From Pedobacter rhodius (GTDB taxonomy: Bacteria > Bacteroidota > Bacteroidia > Sphingobacteriales > Sphingobacteriaceae): a DNA stretch of 64,000 nt. The stretch is taken from positions 1-64,000 of the forward strand of contig NZ_JAPWGL010000006.1 of the NCBI RefSeq assembly GCF_027213645.1. The letters are read 5' to 3'. Position numbers and translations under genes: made by a program. The notes beneath the pieces were generated by a model. The model saw nothing but the letters and a program-made list of their open reading frames with translations, made no database searches and was not told the origin of the DNA. This document shows, piece after piece, positions 51,467-60,910 of the stretch. How positions within the stretch are numbered: the stretch's first letter is position 1; each line of letters opens with the position of its first letter.

Positions 51467-53737
51467 ATGCCAAAGTTGGAAGAAACTTCTGTAGCAGCAG
51501 AAATAGCTGCTAAGTTTATTAATTACACGTCGAAGCATGTTTTTTTAACGGGAAAAGCAGGAACAGGAAAGACTACTTTTTTACATAAACTGATAAAGTT
51601 AACGCATAAAAAAGCAGTGATTTGTGCGCCAACAGGTATTGCAGCCATAAATGCCTCAGGTGTAACCATCCATTCGCTGTTTCAGTTGCCATTTGGTGCT
51701 TTCTTTCCTGATGCGGCAGGAAACCTCAACAATCAGAACATCACTTTCAACTTCAATACACCACGTACAATTGTAAAGCATATGAATATGCAGGGCAATA
51801 AACGGAGGATGTTACAAGAGTTGGAATTGTTGGTAATTGATGAGGTAAGTATGCTCCGTGCTGATATGCTGGATGCAATTGATTTTGCTTTACGTTACAT
51901 ACGCAGAAATCGAAACATACCTTTTGGCGGTGTACAATTGTTATTTATCGGCGACTTGCACCAGTTACCGCCCGTTGTCAAAAACGATGAATGGCGGGTG
52001 ATGGCTGGTTTTTATAAAAGTATTTATTTTTTCGATGCCCTGGCTTTGCAGAATAATCCGCCGGTGTACATCGAATTGGATAAAATTTATCGGCAGGATG
52101 ATGCCGTATTTATTGGCCTGCTTAATAATTTAAGAAACAATCAAATCACACTTGAAGATACTGCTTTGCTCAGACAACATTTTAAGCAAGATTTCAAGCC
52201 CTCGGCTGATGAGAATTACATTACTTTAACAACGCACAATAATAAAGCTGATGCGATCAATCGGGAAAGGTTAACACAATTGAAAACGAAGTCTTACTTT
52301 TTTGATGCAAAAATTACCGGCGAGTTTAATGAGTATGCCTATCCGAATGAAAAAAGTCTGGAGCTAAAAGTTGGTGCGCAGGTCATGTTTATTAAAAATG
52401 ATATGACCTCCGAAAAGCGTTATTATAACGGTAAAATCGGTATTGTTCATCATATTGAAAAAGATGTTATTGAAATAGAACTTCCTGAAGAAAAAACAGT
52501 AATTGAAGTTGCGCCTTATACCTGGGAAAACGTAAAATATAAATTGAATGAGGCAACTAACGAGATTGCAGAAAATGTTGCAGGCTCGTTTGTTCAATAT
52601 CCGATAAAATTGGCTTGGGCAATCACTGTTCATAAAAGTCAGGGTTTAACTTTCGATAAAGCGATTATTGATATTGGCGATGCCTTTGCGCCTGGACAAG
52701 CCTATGTCGCACTATCGCGTTTGCGATCTTTAAAAGGTTTGGTTTTAACCTCGCACCTGCGCGAAAGCGGTTTGCAGCAAGATCAAAACATCCATTATTT
52801 CTCTAGCACAAAACAAGCTGCAGATGTTTTAACCCAGCAAATCAGCGTAGAGAGTTACGATTTCATCAGAACTTATTTATTGTCGGCTTTTGATTTGAAT
52901 CTCGTTCGGTACTACATGAAAGAGCACGTCGAAACTTTCGATAAGAGTGAGGCAAAATCAACCAAGCAGCGTTACGATGGGTGGACAATGGACCTGTATA
53001 AAGATTTTCAGAAAATTACGGCGACGGCAGATACATTTGTGAATCAACTGAAAAACCTTTTTGCACAGCAAACCGAACATACCTTATTTAATGTTTCAAA
53101 AAGGGTAGAGGCAGCCGTGAAATATTTTAGTCCGCTGATAAAAGAAGTTTCTGATAAATTTTTGCAACACGTTGAAGTTATAAAGGAAGAGAAGCAGATT
53201 AAAACTTATTTAACCGAATTGCTTGAACTGGAAATCGTGATTTATGAACAGTTAAAGAAAATAATTAAAAGTAAAGCCTTACTGCAGGCAATTATTGATG
53301 GTAAGGAATTTAGTAAAGCGGATACAGATAAACTTTTAAATACAGCTGCGAGGGAAGCACAATTGCAAAAAGCAATCAATTTAAAAGGTATGGCTGTAAA
53401 AGTTAGATCAGCCGCAGAGAAGAAAAAGAAAGAACCGAAAATAGATACAAAATCGGTGAGTTTCGACCTTTATAATCAAGGAAAATCTTTAGAAGAGATA
53501 GCAAAAGAACGTGGTTTTTCTGTTGGCACCATTGAAGGGCATTTGGCTTATTATGTTTCAACGCAGCAAATTGATGTTTCGAAATTGGTAAAGCCTAATA
53601 AAATTAGAAATATTAGTGATGCAGTTGAAAGCCAGAAAACTAAGTCGATGGCTACGATTCGGGAGTTTCTAGGTAAGGATTATTCATTTGGGGAGATTAA
53701 AATGGTGCTGGCATCGTTGTTTCCATCGGAGGAATAG
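51467..53737 (+). CDS. Pif1/RecD2-like helicase with C-terminal HTH
   Basis: A 756-residue superfamily-1 helicase. Walker A TGKAGTGKTTFLHK is at about residues 27-40, Walker B VIDEVSMLRADML at about 124-136, IGDLHQLPPVV the motif III, and WAITVHKSQGLTFD (about 385) motif V; VALSRLRSLKGLVLTS is motif VI. After a charged helical linker comes a helix-turn-helix (DLYNQGKSLEEIAKERGFSVGTIEGHLAYY), of the type found in RecQ-like or Pif1 C-termini. It likely resolves replication or G4 structures in DNA. Confidence 0.87.
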   Translation: MPKLEETSVAAEIAAKFINYTSKHVFLTGKAGTGKTTFLHKLIKLTHKKAVICAPTGIAAINASGVTIHSLFQLPFGAFFPDAAGNLNNQNITFNFNTPRTIVKHMNMQGNKRRMLQELELLVIDEVSMLRADMLDAIDFALRYIRRNRNIPFGGVQLLFIGDLHQLPPVVKNDEWRVMAGFYKSIYFFDALALQNNPPVYIELDKIYRQDDAVFIGLLNNLRNNQITLEDTALLRQHFKQDFKPSADENYITLTTHNNKADAINRERLTQLKTKSYFFDAKITGEFNEYAYPNEKSLELKVGAQVMFIKNDMTSEKRYYNGKIGIVHHIEKDVIEIELPEEKTVIEVAPYTWENVKYKLNEATNEIAENVAGSFVQYPIKLAWAITVHKSQGLTFDKAIIDIGDAFAPGQAYVALSRLRSLKGLVLTSHLRESGLQQDQNIHYFSSTKQAADVLTQQISVESYDFIRTYLLSAFDLNLVRYYMKEHVETFDKSEAKSTKQRYDGWTMDLYKDFQKITATADTFVNQLKNLFAQQTEHTLFNVSKRVEAAVKYFSPLIKEVSDKFLQHVEVIKEEKQIKTYLTELLELEIVIYEQLKKIIKSKALLQAIIDGKEFSKADTDKLLNTAAREAQLQKAINLKGMAVKVRSAAEKKKKEPKIDTKSVSFDLYNQGKSLEEIAKERGFSVGTIEGHLAYYVSTQQIDVSKLVKPNKIRNISDAVESQKTKSMATIREFLGKDYSFGEIKMVLASLFPSEE

Positions 53738-53746
53738 CAATTAAGA

Positions 53747-53790
53747 TTAACCGCAAAGAAAGCAAAGAAAAATACGCAAAGAACGCAGAG
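53747..53790. repeat. CGCAAAG repeat, left of the GxxExxY gene
   Basis: TTAACCGCAAAGAAAGCAAAG... ACGCAAAGAACGCAGAG. Its inverse lies at 54253-54297 on the other side of the gene. Confidence 0.75.
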
Positions 53791-53804
53791 TGAAATTTCA
53801 AACT

Positions 53805-54182
53805 ATGAATGAAAATGAATTATCAAGAATTGTAATCGGATTAGCTATCGAAGTTCATAATGCGTTGGGCCCTGGTTTGTTGGAAAGTGCTTACAAAGAA
53901 TGTTTGTTTTATAAAATCGCTAAAGTTGGATTATTTGTTGAAAAGGAAAAAATTATGCCTTTAATTTTTGAAGAAGTTAAGTTAGAATGCGGTTATAGAA
54001 TTGATATTTTGGTAGAGCAAAAATTGGTGTTGGAGTTAAAGAGCGTTGAAGTTTTAAATGATGTTCATTTAGCTCAGACTTTAACTTATATGAAATTAGG
54101 AAATTATAAATTAGGTTTATTAATGAATTTCAATGTTAGCTTGTTAAAGGATGGACTAAAACGGGTCGCTAATGGCCTATAA
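53805..54182 (+). CDS. GxxExxY family protein
   Basis: A 125-residue protein of the GxxExxY family (TIGR04256-like). The signature GPGLLESAY is at about residues 25-33 and the nuclease-like core follows: CGYRIDILVEQKLVLELKSVE has an Asp and Glu-x-Lys arrangement like PD-(D/E)xK. Function is unknown. I choose ATG 53805 because GTG 53790 lies in the repeat. CGCAAAG repeats in opposite orientation bracket the gene. Confidence 0.82.
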   Translation: MNENELSRIVIGLAIEVHNALGPGLLESAYKECLFYKIAKVGLFVEKEKIMPLIFEEVKLECGYRIDILVEQKLVLELKSVEVLNDVHLAQTLTYMKLGNYKLGLLMNFNVSLLKDGLKRVANGL

Positions 54183-54252
54183 ATTTTTTTATTCATTTAC
54201 AAAAAACTTTGGGAATTGTATGGTTAAATTTTTTAAGCCATTAGCTTTTAAT

Positions 54253-54297
54253 TTTCTTTGTTTCTTTGCGGAAAAACTTTGCGAACTTTGCGGTTAA
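54253..54297. repeat. CTTTGCGG repeat, right of the GxxExxY gene
   Basis: TTTCTTTGTTTCTTTGCGG... CTTTGCGAACTTTGCGGTTAA. It is the inverted counterpart of 53747-53790 and ends at the base before the SprT-like start codon. Confidence 0.75.
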
Positions 54298-54906
54298 ATG
54301 AATAAAGTTGATTTACTAGCGCAATATATGCCTGCCGAGGCAGCGCCGCTTATTGCAAAGTGGATAGATTATTTTCAGTGCGAGTTTAAAATCGCTAAAA
54401 CCCGTTCTACAAAACTTGGCGATTACCGCCATCCATACCGCGATAAAGGACATCGGATTTCAGTGAATTTTAATTTAAATAATTACGCTTTTCTGGTTAC
54501 AACCGTTCATGAATTTGCGCATCTTTTAACCTGGAACGATTTCAAAAACAAAGTAAAACCGCATGGTTCGGAGTGGAAAAAAAACTTCCAAAGGATGATG
54601 GTTCCATTTTTCGATATGAATATTTTTCCTGCCGATATTCATAAGGCAATTGATAATTACATGTCAAATCCTGCAGCATCGAGCTGTTCTGATTTACATT
54701 TATCCAGAGCGTTAAAAAAGTACGATTCTCATAAAGTAGAAACTTTGCACCTGGAACAACTGCCAATAAACACCATTTTCAAAATAAAAGATGGACGCCG
54801 ATTTAACAAAGGCGAACGCATTAGAAAACGTTATCGTTGTGTTTGTTTAGATGATAAAAGGATTTATCTTTTTAATCCTTTGGCAGAGGTTTTTGTGGTG
54901 GAGTAG
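54298..54906 (+). CDS. SprT-like zinc protease
   Basis: A 202-residue SprT/Spartan-like protein. The zinc motif HEFAH is at residues 71-75 (TTVHEFAHLLTW), and HGSEWKKNFQRMM supplies the third His. HDKG-type YRHPYRDKGHRISVNF precedes. The C-terminal zinc ribbon of SprT is not obvious (RYRCVCLDDKRIYLFN has only two Cys). It probably cleaves DNA-bound or other proteins. The start codon directly follows a CTTTGCGGTTAA repeat. Confidence 0.83.
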   Translation: MNKVDLLAQYMPAEAAPLIAKWIDYFQCEFKIAKTRSTKLGDYRHPYRDKGHRISVNFNLNNYAFLVTTVHEFAHLLTWNDFKNKVKPHGSEWKKNFQRMMVPFFDMNIFPADIHKAIDNYMSNPAASSCSDLHLSRALKKYDSHKVETLHLEQLPINTIFKIKDGRRFNKGERIRKRYRCVCLDDKRIYLFNPLAEVFVVE

Positions 54907-54916
54907 CTAAAACGGT

Positions 54917-54998
54917 CGTCATTGCGAGGAACGAAACAATCCTACAACGTTCGCTATAACACCCAAAGCATAAAATTGCTTCGTGCCTCGCAATGACG
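54917..54998. repeat. Palindromic repeat, GTCATTGCGAGG family
   Basis: CGTCATTGCGAGGAACGAAA and TTGCTTCGTGCCTCGCAATG(ACG) are the arms, with a few mismatches. It separates the convergent SprT-like and ade genes and may act as a terminator for both. Confidence 0.8.
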
Positions 54999-55006
54999 CA
55001 ATTTTG

Positions 55007-56644
55007 TTAAACAAACTCAAACGTATCGCCATTAAATAAACCTTTGTCGCTTAGCTTTAAATGTGGAATAACCAATAAGGCCATAAAGGAAAGCGTCATA
55101 AAAGGAGCAACCAAGGTAGAACCCAGTTCTTTTGCAAATTTATCAATGGAAGTATAGCTTTCGGCAACTTTATATCCGTTTTCATTACTCATTAAACCGG
55201 CCACAGGCAAAGCCAGAATTTCTTCTTTCCCATTGCCCAAAGCAACTACGCCACCGGTTTCTTTAATAACCAAATTAACTGCATCGCAAATACTTTTGTC
55301 ATCAACGCCAACCGCAATAATGTTGTGACTATCATGCGCCACACTGGATGCAATGGCGCCCTGTTTTAAGCCGAAATTTTTAACGAAAGAAACTGCAATT
55401 GGCGCATCGTGATAACGATTTACAACGACCATTTTCAGAACATCGTTTTCTAAATCACTAATGATATTTCCGTTTGAAACTTCAGGTTTTGCGGAAAGTC
55501 TGTTGGTAATTAACTGACCGTCTAACGCCTCGATAACTGGAATTTCTGACTGTCCGGCAAAAGCATACACAAAATCTTTTTCCTTTTTAAAGCTGCAATC
55601 GAAATGATTAACCGATTCCCTGTCTTCTAAATGCTTAACCCAATCGCCAACGGTTTGGCCGTTCTCTGCCAGTAAAACGCCATCGATATAGGTTTGCTTA
55701 ATTTTGAAACTTATTAAATCTTCAGCTACAATAAAATCAGCAAAATCGCCAGTTTGCAACTGACCAACATCTAATTTATAATGAAGAATCGGATTGATGC
55801 AGGCTGCCTGAAGCACATTAAAAACATCGATTCCCTTTGCAACAGCTCTGGCACAAAGTGCATTTATATGACTCTCGACCAGGCCATCAGGATGTTTGTC
55901 GTCACTGCAAAACATCATCCTTTCCGGCCAGTCGTTTAGCAAATCAATCAATGCCTCGAAATTTTTAGCAGCGCTTCCTTCGCGGATGAGGATTTTCATC
56001 CCTCGCTGTAATTTATCTAAAGCTTCTTCAGCAGTAAAACATTCATGGTCGGTAGAAATCCCTGCATTAATGTATCGCTGAACAGCATCGCCACGCAGAC
56101 CCGGCGCATGACCATCAACTGGTTTTCCCAATTCATGTGCTGCGGCAATCTTTTTTAAAACCTCTTCATCTTTATAAAGTACGCCAGGGAAATTCATCAT
56201 TTCACTCAGGTATTTTATTTCCGGACGTTCTAAAAGCGACTTAACATCATCGTGGTTTAATTCGGCGCCTGCTGTTTCAAAAATGGTGGCCGGAACACAG
56301 CTTGGTGCGCCGAAGTTGAACTTAAAAGGAACAGTTTTTCCATTCTCTATCATAAATTCGACACCATCCATGCCGCAAACATTAGCAATTTCGTGCGGGT
56401 CGCTAATGGTAGAAACCGTTCCATGAACTACCGCTAATCTTGCAAATTCACTTGGAATAAGCATGCTGCTTTCTATATGAACATGGCTATCTATAAATCC
56501 CGGAAGGATAAAATGAGCTCCATTTTTAGCTTCAGAAATTTTATTGATGGATTTAATTTTTCCACTTTCTACTTCAACTTCTCCAAAGAAAATATTTCGC
56601 TTTGTGATATCCGCTATATTACCTTGGATTTTAAAATTGCTCAT
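55007..56644 (-). CDS. ade: Adenine deaminase
   Basis: A 545-residue amidohydrolase that converts adenine to hypoxanthine. GFIDSHVHIESSM (about residues 49-61) has the metal HxH; HGTVSTISDPHEIANVCG, DGHAPGLRGD (later His) and DKHPDGLV follow as in bacterial Ade. The C-terminal part (GAIASSVAHDSHNIIAVG) is also typical of the family. Length is normal. It lies 93 bases downstream of the fused E1 gene and may be co-transcribed with it. Confidence 0.92.
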   Translation of the reverse strand: MSNFKIQGNIADITKRNIFFGEVEVESGKIKSINKISEAKNGAHFILPGFIDSHVHIESSMLIPSEFARLAVVHGTVSTISDPHEIANVCGMDGVEFMIENGKTVPFKFNFGAPSCVPATIFETAGAELNHDDVKSLLERPEIKYLSEMMNFPGVLYKDEEVLKKIAAAHELGKPVDGHAPGLRGDAVQRYINAGISTDHECFTAEEALDKLQRGMKILIREGSAAKNFEALIDLLNDWPERMMFCSDDKHPDGLVESHINALCARAVAKGIDVFNVLQAACINPILHYKLDVGQLQTGDFADFIVAEDLISFKIKQTYIDGVLLAENGQTVGDWVKHLEDRESVNHFDCSFKKEKDFVYAFAGQSEIPVIEALDGQLITNRLSAKPEVSNGNIISDLENDVLKMVVVNRYHDAPIAVSFVKNFGLKQGAIASSVAHDSHNIIAVGVDDKSICDAVNLVIKETGGVVALGNGKEEILALPVAGLMSNENGYKVAESYTSIDKFAKELGSTLVAPFMTLSFMALLVIPHLKLSDKGLFNGDTFEFV

Positions 56645-56737
56645 GTTGTTGTTTAACTGTTAAATTGGTTAACCGATTAATTGCGAAATCGTGCTAAACA
56701 ATTAACCGATTCAGACAATTTCAACAATTAACCTCGC

Positions 56738-58714
56738 CTAATATTTCAATAATTTTTCTATCGTTTCTGCCAATCTTGCCTTCGCCAAAAACTCATCTTC
56801 TAAAGCTTTATTCATTGGGATTGCCGTATCTAAACTGGCGCAACGCAATACAGGCGCATCTAAATATTGAAAACAATTTTCACCAATCCAGGCCGAAATT
56901 TCAGCACCAAAGCCATTGGTTAGTGTATCTTCATGCAAAATTAAAATCCTGCCTGTGGCTTTTACTGCTGTTCTAACGGTTTCCTTATCCCAGGGCTGTA
57001 ATGTTCTTAAATCGATTAGTGTAGCCTCACTTTCGGGATTGTTATTCAGGTAATCCAAAGCCCAATGAACGCCTAAACCATAAGTGATGATGGCGAATTT
57101 ACTTCCTGTTTTTAGTGTAACTGCTTTTCCAATTTCTGTGGTGTAATAGCCATCCGGAACAGCTGTGGTTAAACTTCTATATAAATATTTGTGTTCGAAA
57201 TAGAGCACCGGATTTGGATCTTCAATTGCGGCCAACAATAAACCTTTGGCATCTTCCGGAAAAGCCGGATAGACAACCTTCAGTCCCGGCGTTTTGGTAA
57301 ACCAGGCTTCGTTGCTTTGTGAATGAAATGGACCTGCACCAGTACCGGCACCTGTAGGCATCCGAACAACAACATCTGCTTTTTCGCCCCAGCGATAATG
57401 TGTTTTAGCTAAATTATTTACAATCTGGTTGAAGCCAACCGTTACAAAATCGGCAAACTGCATTTCTACAACGGCTTTGTAACCGTTTATAGATAATCCC
57501 AAACCTGCACCAACTATTGCCGACTCGCAAATAGGCGTGTTCCTAACCCTGCCTTTGCCGTATTTGGCTGTAAATCCATCCGTAATTTTGAATGCACCGC
57601 CATAATCGGCAATATCCTGTCCCATTAAAACCAGGTTCGGATATTTCTGCATGGCTAAATCTAAACCATCGGTTATCGCATCTAAATATCTTTTTTCTGT
57701 TGATGATTGGCTTGGTTCAATTACTTTCTGCGCATACGGAAAATACATATCTGCTTCTTCCCGAAAAGCATTCGCCTCTGGTTCAGGTTCATCAAATGCG
57801 GTCTCAACTTCGAATTCAATATCCCTTTTAATTTGAATTTTAATATCAGTAATAACATCAGTAGTTAAAATGCCTTGTTCAATCAGATAAGATTCGTAAT
57901 TGCTTAAAGGGTCTTTCTTTTCCCATTCATCAAACAATTCCTGCGGAACATATTTGGTGCCCGATGCTTCTTCATGCCCACGCATCCGGAATGTTAAGCA
58001 CTCCAACAAAATAGGACGCGGGTCTTTTCTGATTTCGTTTGCCAATTGATTAATGGTATCATAAACTTCCAGAATATTATTACCGTCGATTTGAACGCCT
58101 TCAATTCCGTAACCAATCGCTTTGTCTACTAAGTGCTTGCATCTAAACTGTTCTGATTTTGGCGTTGATAAGCCGTAGCCGTTATTTTCGATAAGAAAAA
58201 TAACAGGCAGATTCCATACCGCCGCAACATTAACAGCTTCGTGGAAGTCGCCCTCGCTTGTTGCGCCCTCGCCGGTGTAAACGAGTGTTGCTTTTTGTTT
58301 TTGGGCTAAAACATCGGCCAATGCAATGCCATCGGCTAGCGCCATTTGCGGACCGAGGTGGGAAATCATCCCAATGATTTTAAAGTCTTGCGTACCGAAA
58401 TGGAAGGAACGATCGCGGCCTTTGGTAAATCCGGAAAACTTGCCTTGCCATTGCGCCATTAATTTTTTTAAAGGAATATCTCGCGAGGTAAAAACCCCTA
58501 GGTTACGGTGCATGGGCAAAATATATTCATCGCTTTGCATGGCTAAGGTAGAGCCTACCGCAATAGCTTCCTGCCCGATACCAGAGAACCATTTCCCAAT
58601 TCTTCCCTGACGAAGAAGTTTTAACATTTTCTCCTCAACCATTCGAGGATAAAGCAATCTCTTGTATAAATTCAGTAAGAATTGGTCGTCTTTATCGCGG
58701 CGGTTGAAATGCAT
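56738..58714 (-). CDS. Fused 2-oxoacid dehydrogenase E1 alpha/beta
   Basis: A 658-residue fusion of E1 alpha and beta, probably of the branched-chain 2-oxoacid (or pyruvate-like) dehydrogenase. The alpha half has GEGATSEGDFHEAVNVAAVW (ThDP GDG-N-type motif) and HRNLGVFTSRDIPL; the beta half has MGQDIADYGGAFKITDGF, NTPICESAIVGAGLG and PTGAGTGAGPFHSQS. Fusion makes stoichiometric E1 from one chain. It follows the LutB-like gene by 33 bases in one minus-strand operon. Substrate is inferred only. Confidence 0.88.
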   Translation of the reverse strand: MHFNRRDKDDQFLLNLYKRLLYPRMVEEKMLKLLRQGRIGKWFSGIGQEAIAVGSTLAMQSDEYILPMHRNLGVFTSRDIPLKKLMAQWQGKFSGFTKGRDRSFHFGTQDFKIIGMISHLGPQMALADGIALADVLAQKQKATLVYTGEGATSEGDFHEAVNVAAVWNLPVIFLIENNGYGLSTPKSEQFRCKHLVDKAIGYGIEGVQIDGNNILEVYDTINQLANEIRKDPRPILLECLTFRMRGHEEASGTKYVPQELFDEWEKKDPLSNYESYLIEQGILTTDVITDIKIQIKRDIEFEVETAFDEPEPEANAFREEADMYFPYAQKVIEPSQSSTEKRYLDAITDGLDLAMQKYPNLVLMGQDIADYGGAFKITDGFTAKYGKGRVRNTPICESAIVGAGLGLSINGYKAVVEMQFADFVTVGFNQIVNNLAKTHYRWGEKADVVVRMPTGAGTGAGPFHSQSNEAWFTKTPGLKVVYPAFPEDAKGLLLAAIEDPNPVLYFEHKYLYRSLTTAVPDGYYTTEIGKAVTLKTGSKFAIITYGLGVHWALDYLNNNPESEATLIDLRTLQPWDKETVRTAVKATGRILILHEDTLTNGFGAEISAWIGENCFQYLDAPVLRCASLDTAIPMNKALEDEFLAKARLAETIEKLLKY

Positions 58715-58747
58715 TTTAGTTCTCAGATTTTCTTAGGTTCAATTCAG

Positions 58748-60136
58748 CTAATCTTCCTTATTCTTCTTCAATTCTTCCCATTGCTTTGCGAAAGATTTAA
58801 CGGCAACTTTTGGCATCTCGCGATATTTACCCCAACTTTTTTTGAAGAAAGTATTCAGCATAAAGTTCTTGAATTTTCCACCGAAGAAGTCCATCCACTT
58901 ACGTTTTTGCATCATTCGGTTAAACATGCCCCAGCCAAGTTCCTCAACTTTACCGTTCTCATGTGTCGCTGCGGCATCTCTGCGATTTAGCAATAACATT
59001 TTATGGATGTCGATTTTAACCGGACAAACTTCCGAACATTTTCCGCAAAGGCTGGATGCGTAACTTAAATGCTTAAATTCTTCCATACCCTTTAAATGCG
59101 GTGTAATTACCGAACCAATTGGCCCGCTGTAAGTGGTATTGTAAGTATGGCCACCAATATTTTTATAAACCGGGCAGGCATTTAAGCAGGCGCCGCAACG
59201 AATGCAGTACAAGCCTTGTCGCTGATCTTTTTGCGCCAGTAAATTTGTTCGTCCGTTATCTAAAAGGATGACATACATTTCCTCCGGGCCATCGGTTTCA
59301 TTTGGTTGGCGAGGGCCGCTTAAAATGGTGTTGTAAACCGTTAAATTTTGTCCGGTACCATGCGAGGCAAGCAAAGGCCAGAATAAATCTAAGTCAGCCA
59401 TTGATGGAATTACCTTTTCGATGCCCACAATAGCAATATGTATTTTTGGAAATGTGGTGCTTAAGCGGGCATTTCCCTCATTTTCTGTGATGGCAATACT
59501 TCCTGTATCAGCAATCAAGAAGTTCCCGCCACTGATACCGATATCAGCGTTTAAATATTTATCGCGAAGTAATTCCCTGGCTTTTTGAACCAGTTGAGGC
59601 GGCGTTGCATCAATCGGGGTTCCAAATTTATCGTGAAATAACTGAGCAATATCAGTTGCACTTAAGTGCATAGCAGGTGTAACAATATGATAGGGGGCCT
59701 GCCCCAGCAATTGGACAATGTATTCGCCTAAATCACTTTCTAAAGATTCGATTTGGTTACTTTCGAGAAAATCATTCAAGTGAATCTCTTCGGTGGTCAT
59801 CGATTTAGATTTGATAACCGCCTTACCGTTATTTCTTTTAATAATTTTTAAGATTTCCTGCTGCGCTTCTTCGGCGTCATTAGCCCATATAACTTTTCCA
59901 CCCCTGCGTTGAAAGTTAGACTCAAACTCAGGCAAGAACTTATCGAGATTTTCCATCACACGCCATTTTACAACATGCGCTTTCTTTTTCGATGCCTCCA
60001 GGTTTTCGAACTTTGATAAGCCCCGTTCTACTGCCGTATTGTATTTGCCAATGTTGTAATTTATGGTTTTACGATGCGGTAAATCGAACGCTTTCTCATC
60101 AGATTTCTCTAAAAATTCCTCGGCAGTTTTCATCAT
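58748..60136 (-). CDS. lutB: LutB-like iron-sulfur protein
   Basis: A 462-residue LutB/LldF-type protein, which in the LutABC complex oxidises L-lactate to pyruvate. The LUD domain is at residues about 60-300 and two 4Fe-4S motifs follow: CIRCGACLNACPVYK (about 308-322) and CGKCSEVCPVKI (about 362-373). LutA and LutC genes are not next to it. It starts at the tandem ATGATG; a TATCTTTG box on the minus strand (60141-60148) lies four bases before. It precedes the E1 gene. Confidence 0.87.
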   Translation of the reverse strand: MMKTAEEFLEKSDEKAFDLPHRKTINYNIGKYNTAVERGLSKFENLEASKKKAHVVKWRVMENLDKFLPEFESNFQRRGGKVIWANDAEEAQQEILKIIKRNNGKAVIKSKSMTTEEIHLNDFLESNQIESLESDLGEYIVQLLGQAPYHIVTPAMHLSATDIAQLFHDKFGTPIDATPPQLVQKARELLRDKYLNADIGISGGNFLIADTGSIAITENEGNARLSTTFPKIHIAIVGIEKVIPSMADLDLFWPLLASHGTGQNLTVYNTILSGPRQPNETDGPEEMYVILLDNGRTNLLAQKDQRQGLYCIRCGACLNACPVYKNIGGHTYNTTYSGPIGSVITPHLKGMEEFKHLSYASSLCGKCSEVCPVKIDIHKMLLLNRRDAAATHENGKVEELGWGMFNRMMQKRKWMDFFGGKFKNFMLNTFFKKSWGKYREMPKVAVKSFAKQWEELKKNKED

Positions 60137-60140
60137 ATCT

Positions 60141-60148
60141 CAAAGATA
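60141..60148 (-). promoter_or_regulatory. -7 box of the lutB operon
   Basis: CAAAGATA, read on the minus strand as TATCTTTG, 4 bases before the ATG. No clear -33. Confidence 0.45.
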
Positions 60149-60230
60149 GGAAACATCGGTCGCTTAGCCCCTGAAAATTTGAATATTTAAGTGTGAAGAT
60201 GATGTCTTAAGAAAATTTTACTGATTAAAA

Positions 60231-60615
60231 TTACCAGATTAAGCTGACCTCGTATTTGCTTAAGTTAGCATCCTTGCTTATGAGATTAAAACCCATATCG
60301 ATTGCCGTTGAGACGATAATCCTGTCGAAAGGATCCCGATGTAAGAAAGGTAAATTTTAAGTGTATTTAATGCGCTTACCTGTATAGGCAAAATAAACTG
60401 TTACCCTGCAAACAAGATTCTTCAAGTTCGGTTAGGTTATATTGCAGCTCCAGCTTTCCAAGTGATTGTTTAATTGAAATTTTCTAAAAGCTGGCAATAC
60501 TTAAATACAGGCTGTAAGTTATACCTTCGATTACCTCGCGTGCCGTTGAGGATAACATCCGATTGTCGTCTTGCATCCATAATAATGTATGTGTATCTAA
60601 AAGATATTGTTTCAC
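60231..60615 (-). pseudogene. PIN-domain toxin (VapC), broken
   Basis: Read from GTG 60615 the frame gives MKQYLLDTHTLLWMQDDN (the first PIN Asp), ... LYLSIASF, then a TAG where Trp (TGG) is expected, and KISIKQSLGKLELQYNLTEL. Two frame changes later the sequence RDPFDRIIVSTAIDMGF and LISKDANLSKYEVSLIW appears, ending at 60231. These are the classic PIN toxin motifs. So a 128-residue VapC has one nonsense mutation (with a neighbouring Glu-to-Lys change) and at least two frameshifts. The toxin start overlaps the antitoxin stop (GTGA). Confidence 0.75.
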
Positions 60616-60824
60616 TGCATATAGTTCTGAAAGTCGGTTAAAGGTTCATCAAAATCTTTACTAACTTTCATTTTTCCTTTTAATAAACCCAATGTTCTTT
60701 TGTTCCCTTGCTTGGCTTTATTTCTTGCGCTTTTTTCTGAAATAAAATCGATAAAATCTTCCACTTCCTGCTGATAATTGGGTGGCAACATTTTTATTTT
60801 ATCAAAAATATGTGCTTGACTCAT
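60612..60824 (-). CDS. DUF2281-type antitoxin (orphan)
   Basis: A 70-residue protein from ATG 60824 (MSQAHIFDKIKMLPPNYQ). The PPxxQ(Q/E)EVEDFIDFI pattern is that of the DUF2281/VapB-like antitoxins that pair with PIN toxins. It is intact, while the toxin following it is dead, so it may persist as a repressor or as an anti-addiction remnant. A TTG-start extension to 60842 is possible but less likely. It lies 87 bases past the M28 peptidase gene's end. Confidence 0.75.
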   Translation of the reverse strand: MSQAHIFDKIKMLPPNYQQEVEDFIDFISEKSARNKAKQGNKRTLGLLKGKMKVSKDFDEPLTDFQNYMQ

Positions 60825-60871
60825 CGTTTTGAATTTTATCAAAATAATATAAGTATATCAACCACAAAAAA

Positions 60872-60893
60872 GCCCCGACTAAATGGTCGGGGC
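60872..60893 (-). terminator. Terminator of the tatC-rpiB-M28 group
   Basis: GCCCCGAC and GTCGGGGC form a perfect 8-bp stem around TAAATG; on the minus strand TTTTTTG follows. It is placed 18 bases past the M28 stop codon. Confidence 0.9.
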
Positions 60894-60910
60894 CTAATAT
60901 TTTTACTTTA

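Noticed and set aside
55007..56740. Purine riboswitch upstream of adenine deaminase
   Set aside because: The 93-base gap between ade and the E1 gene shows no conserved purine-aptamer pairing; it looks like AT-rich filler.
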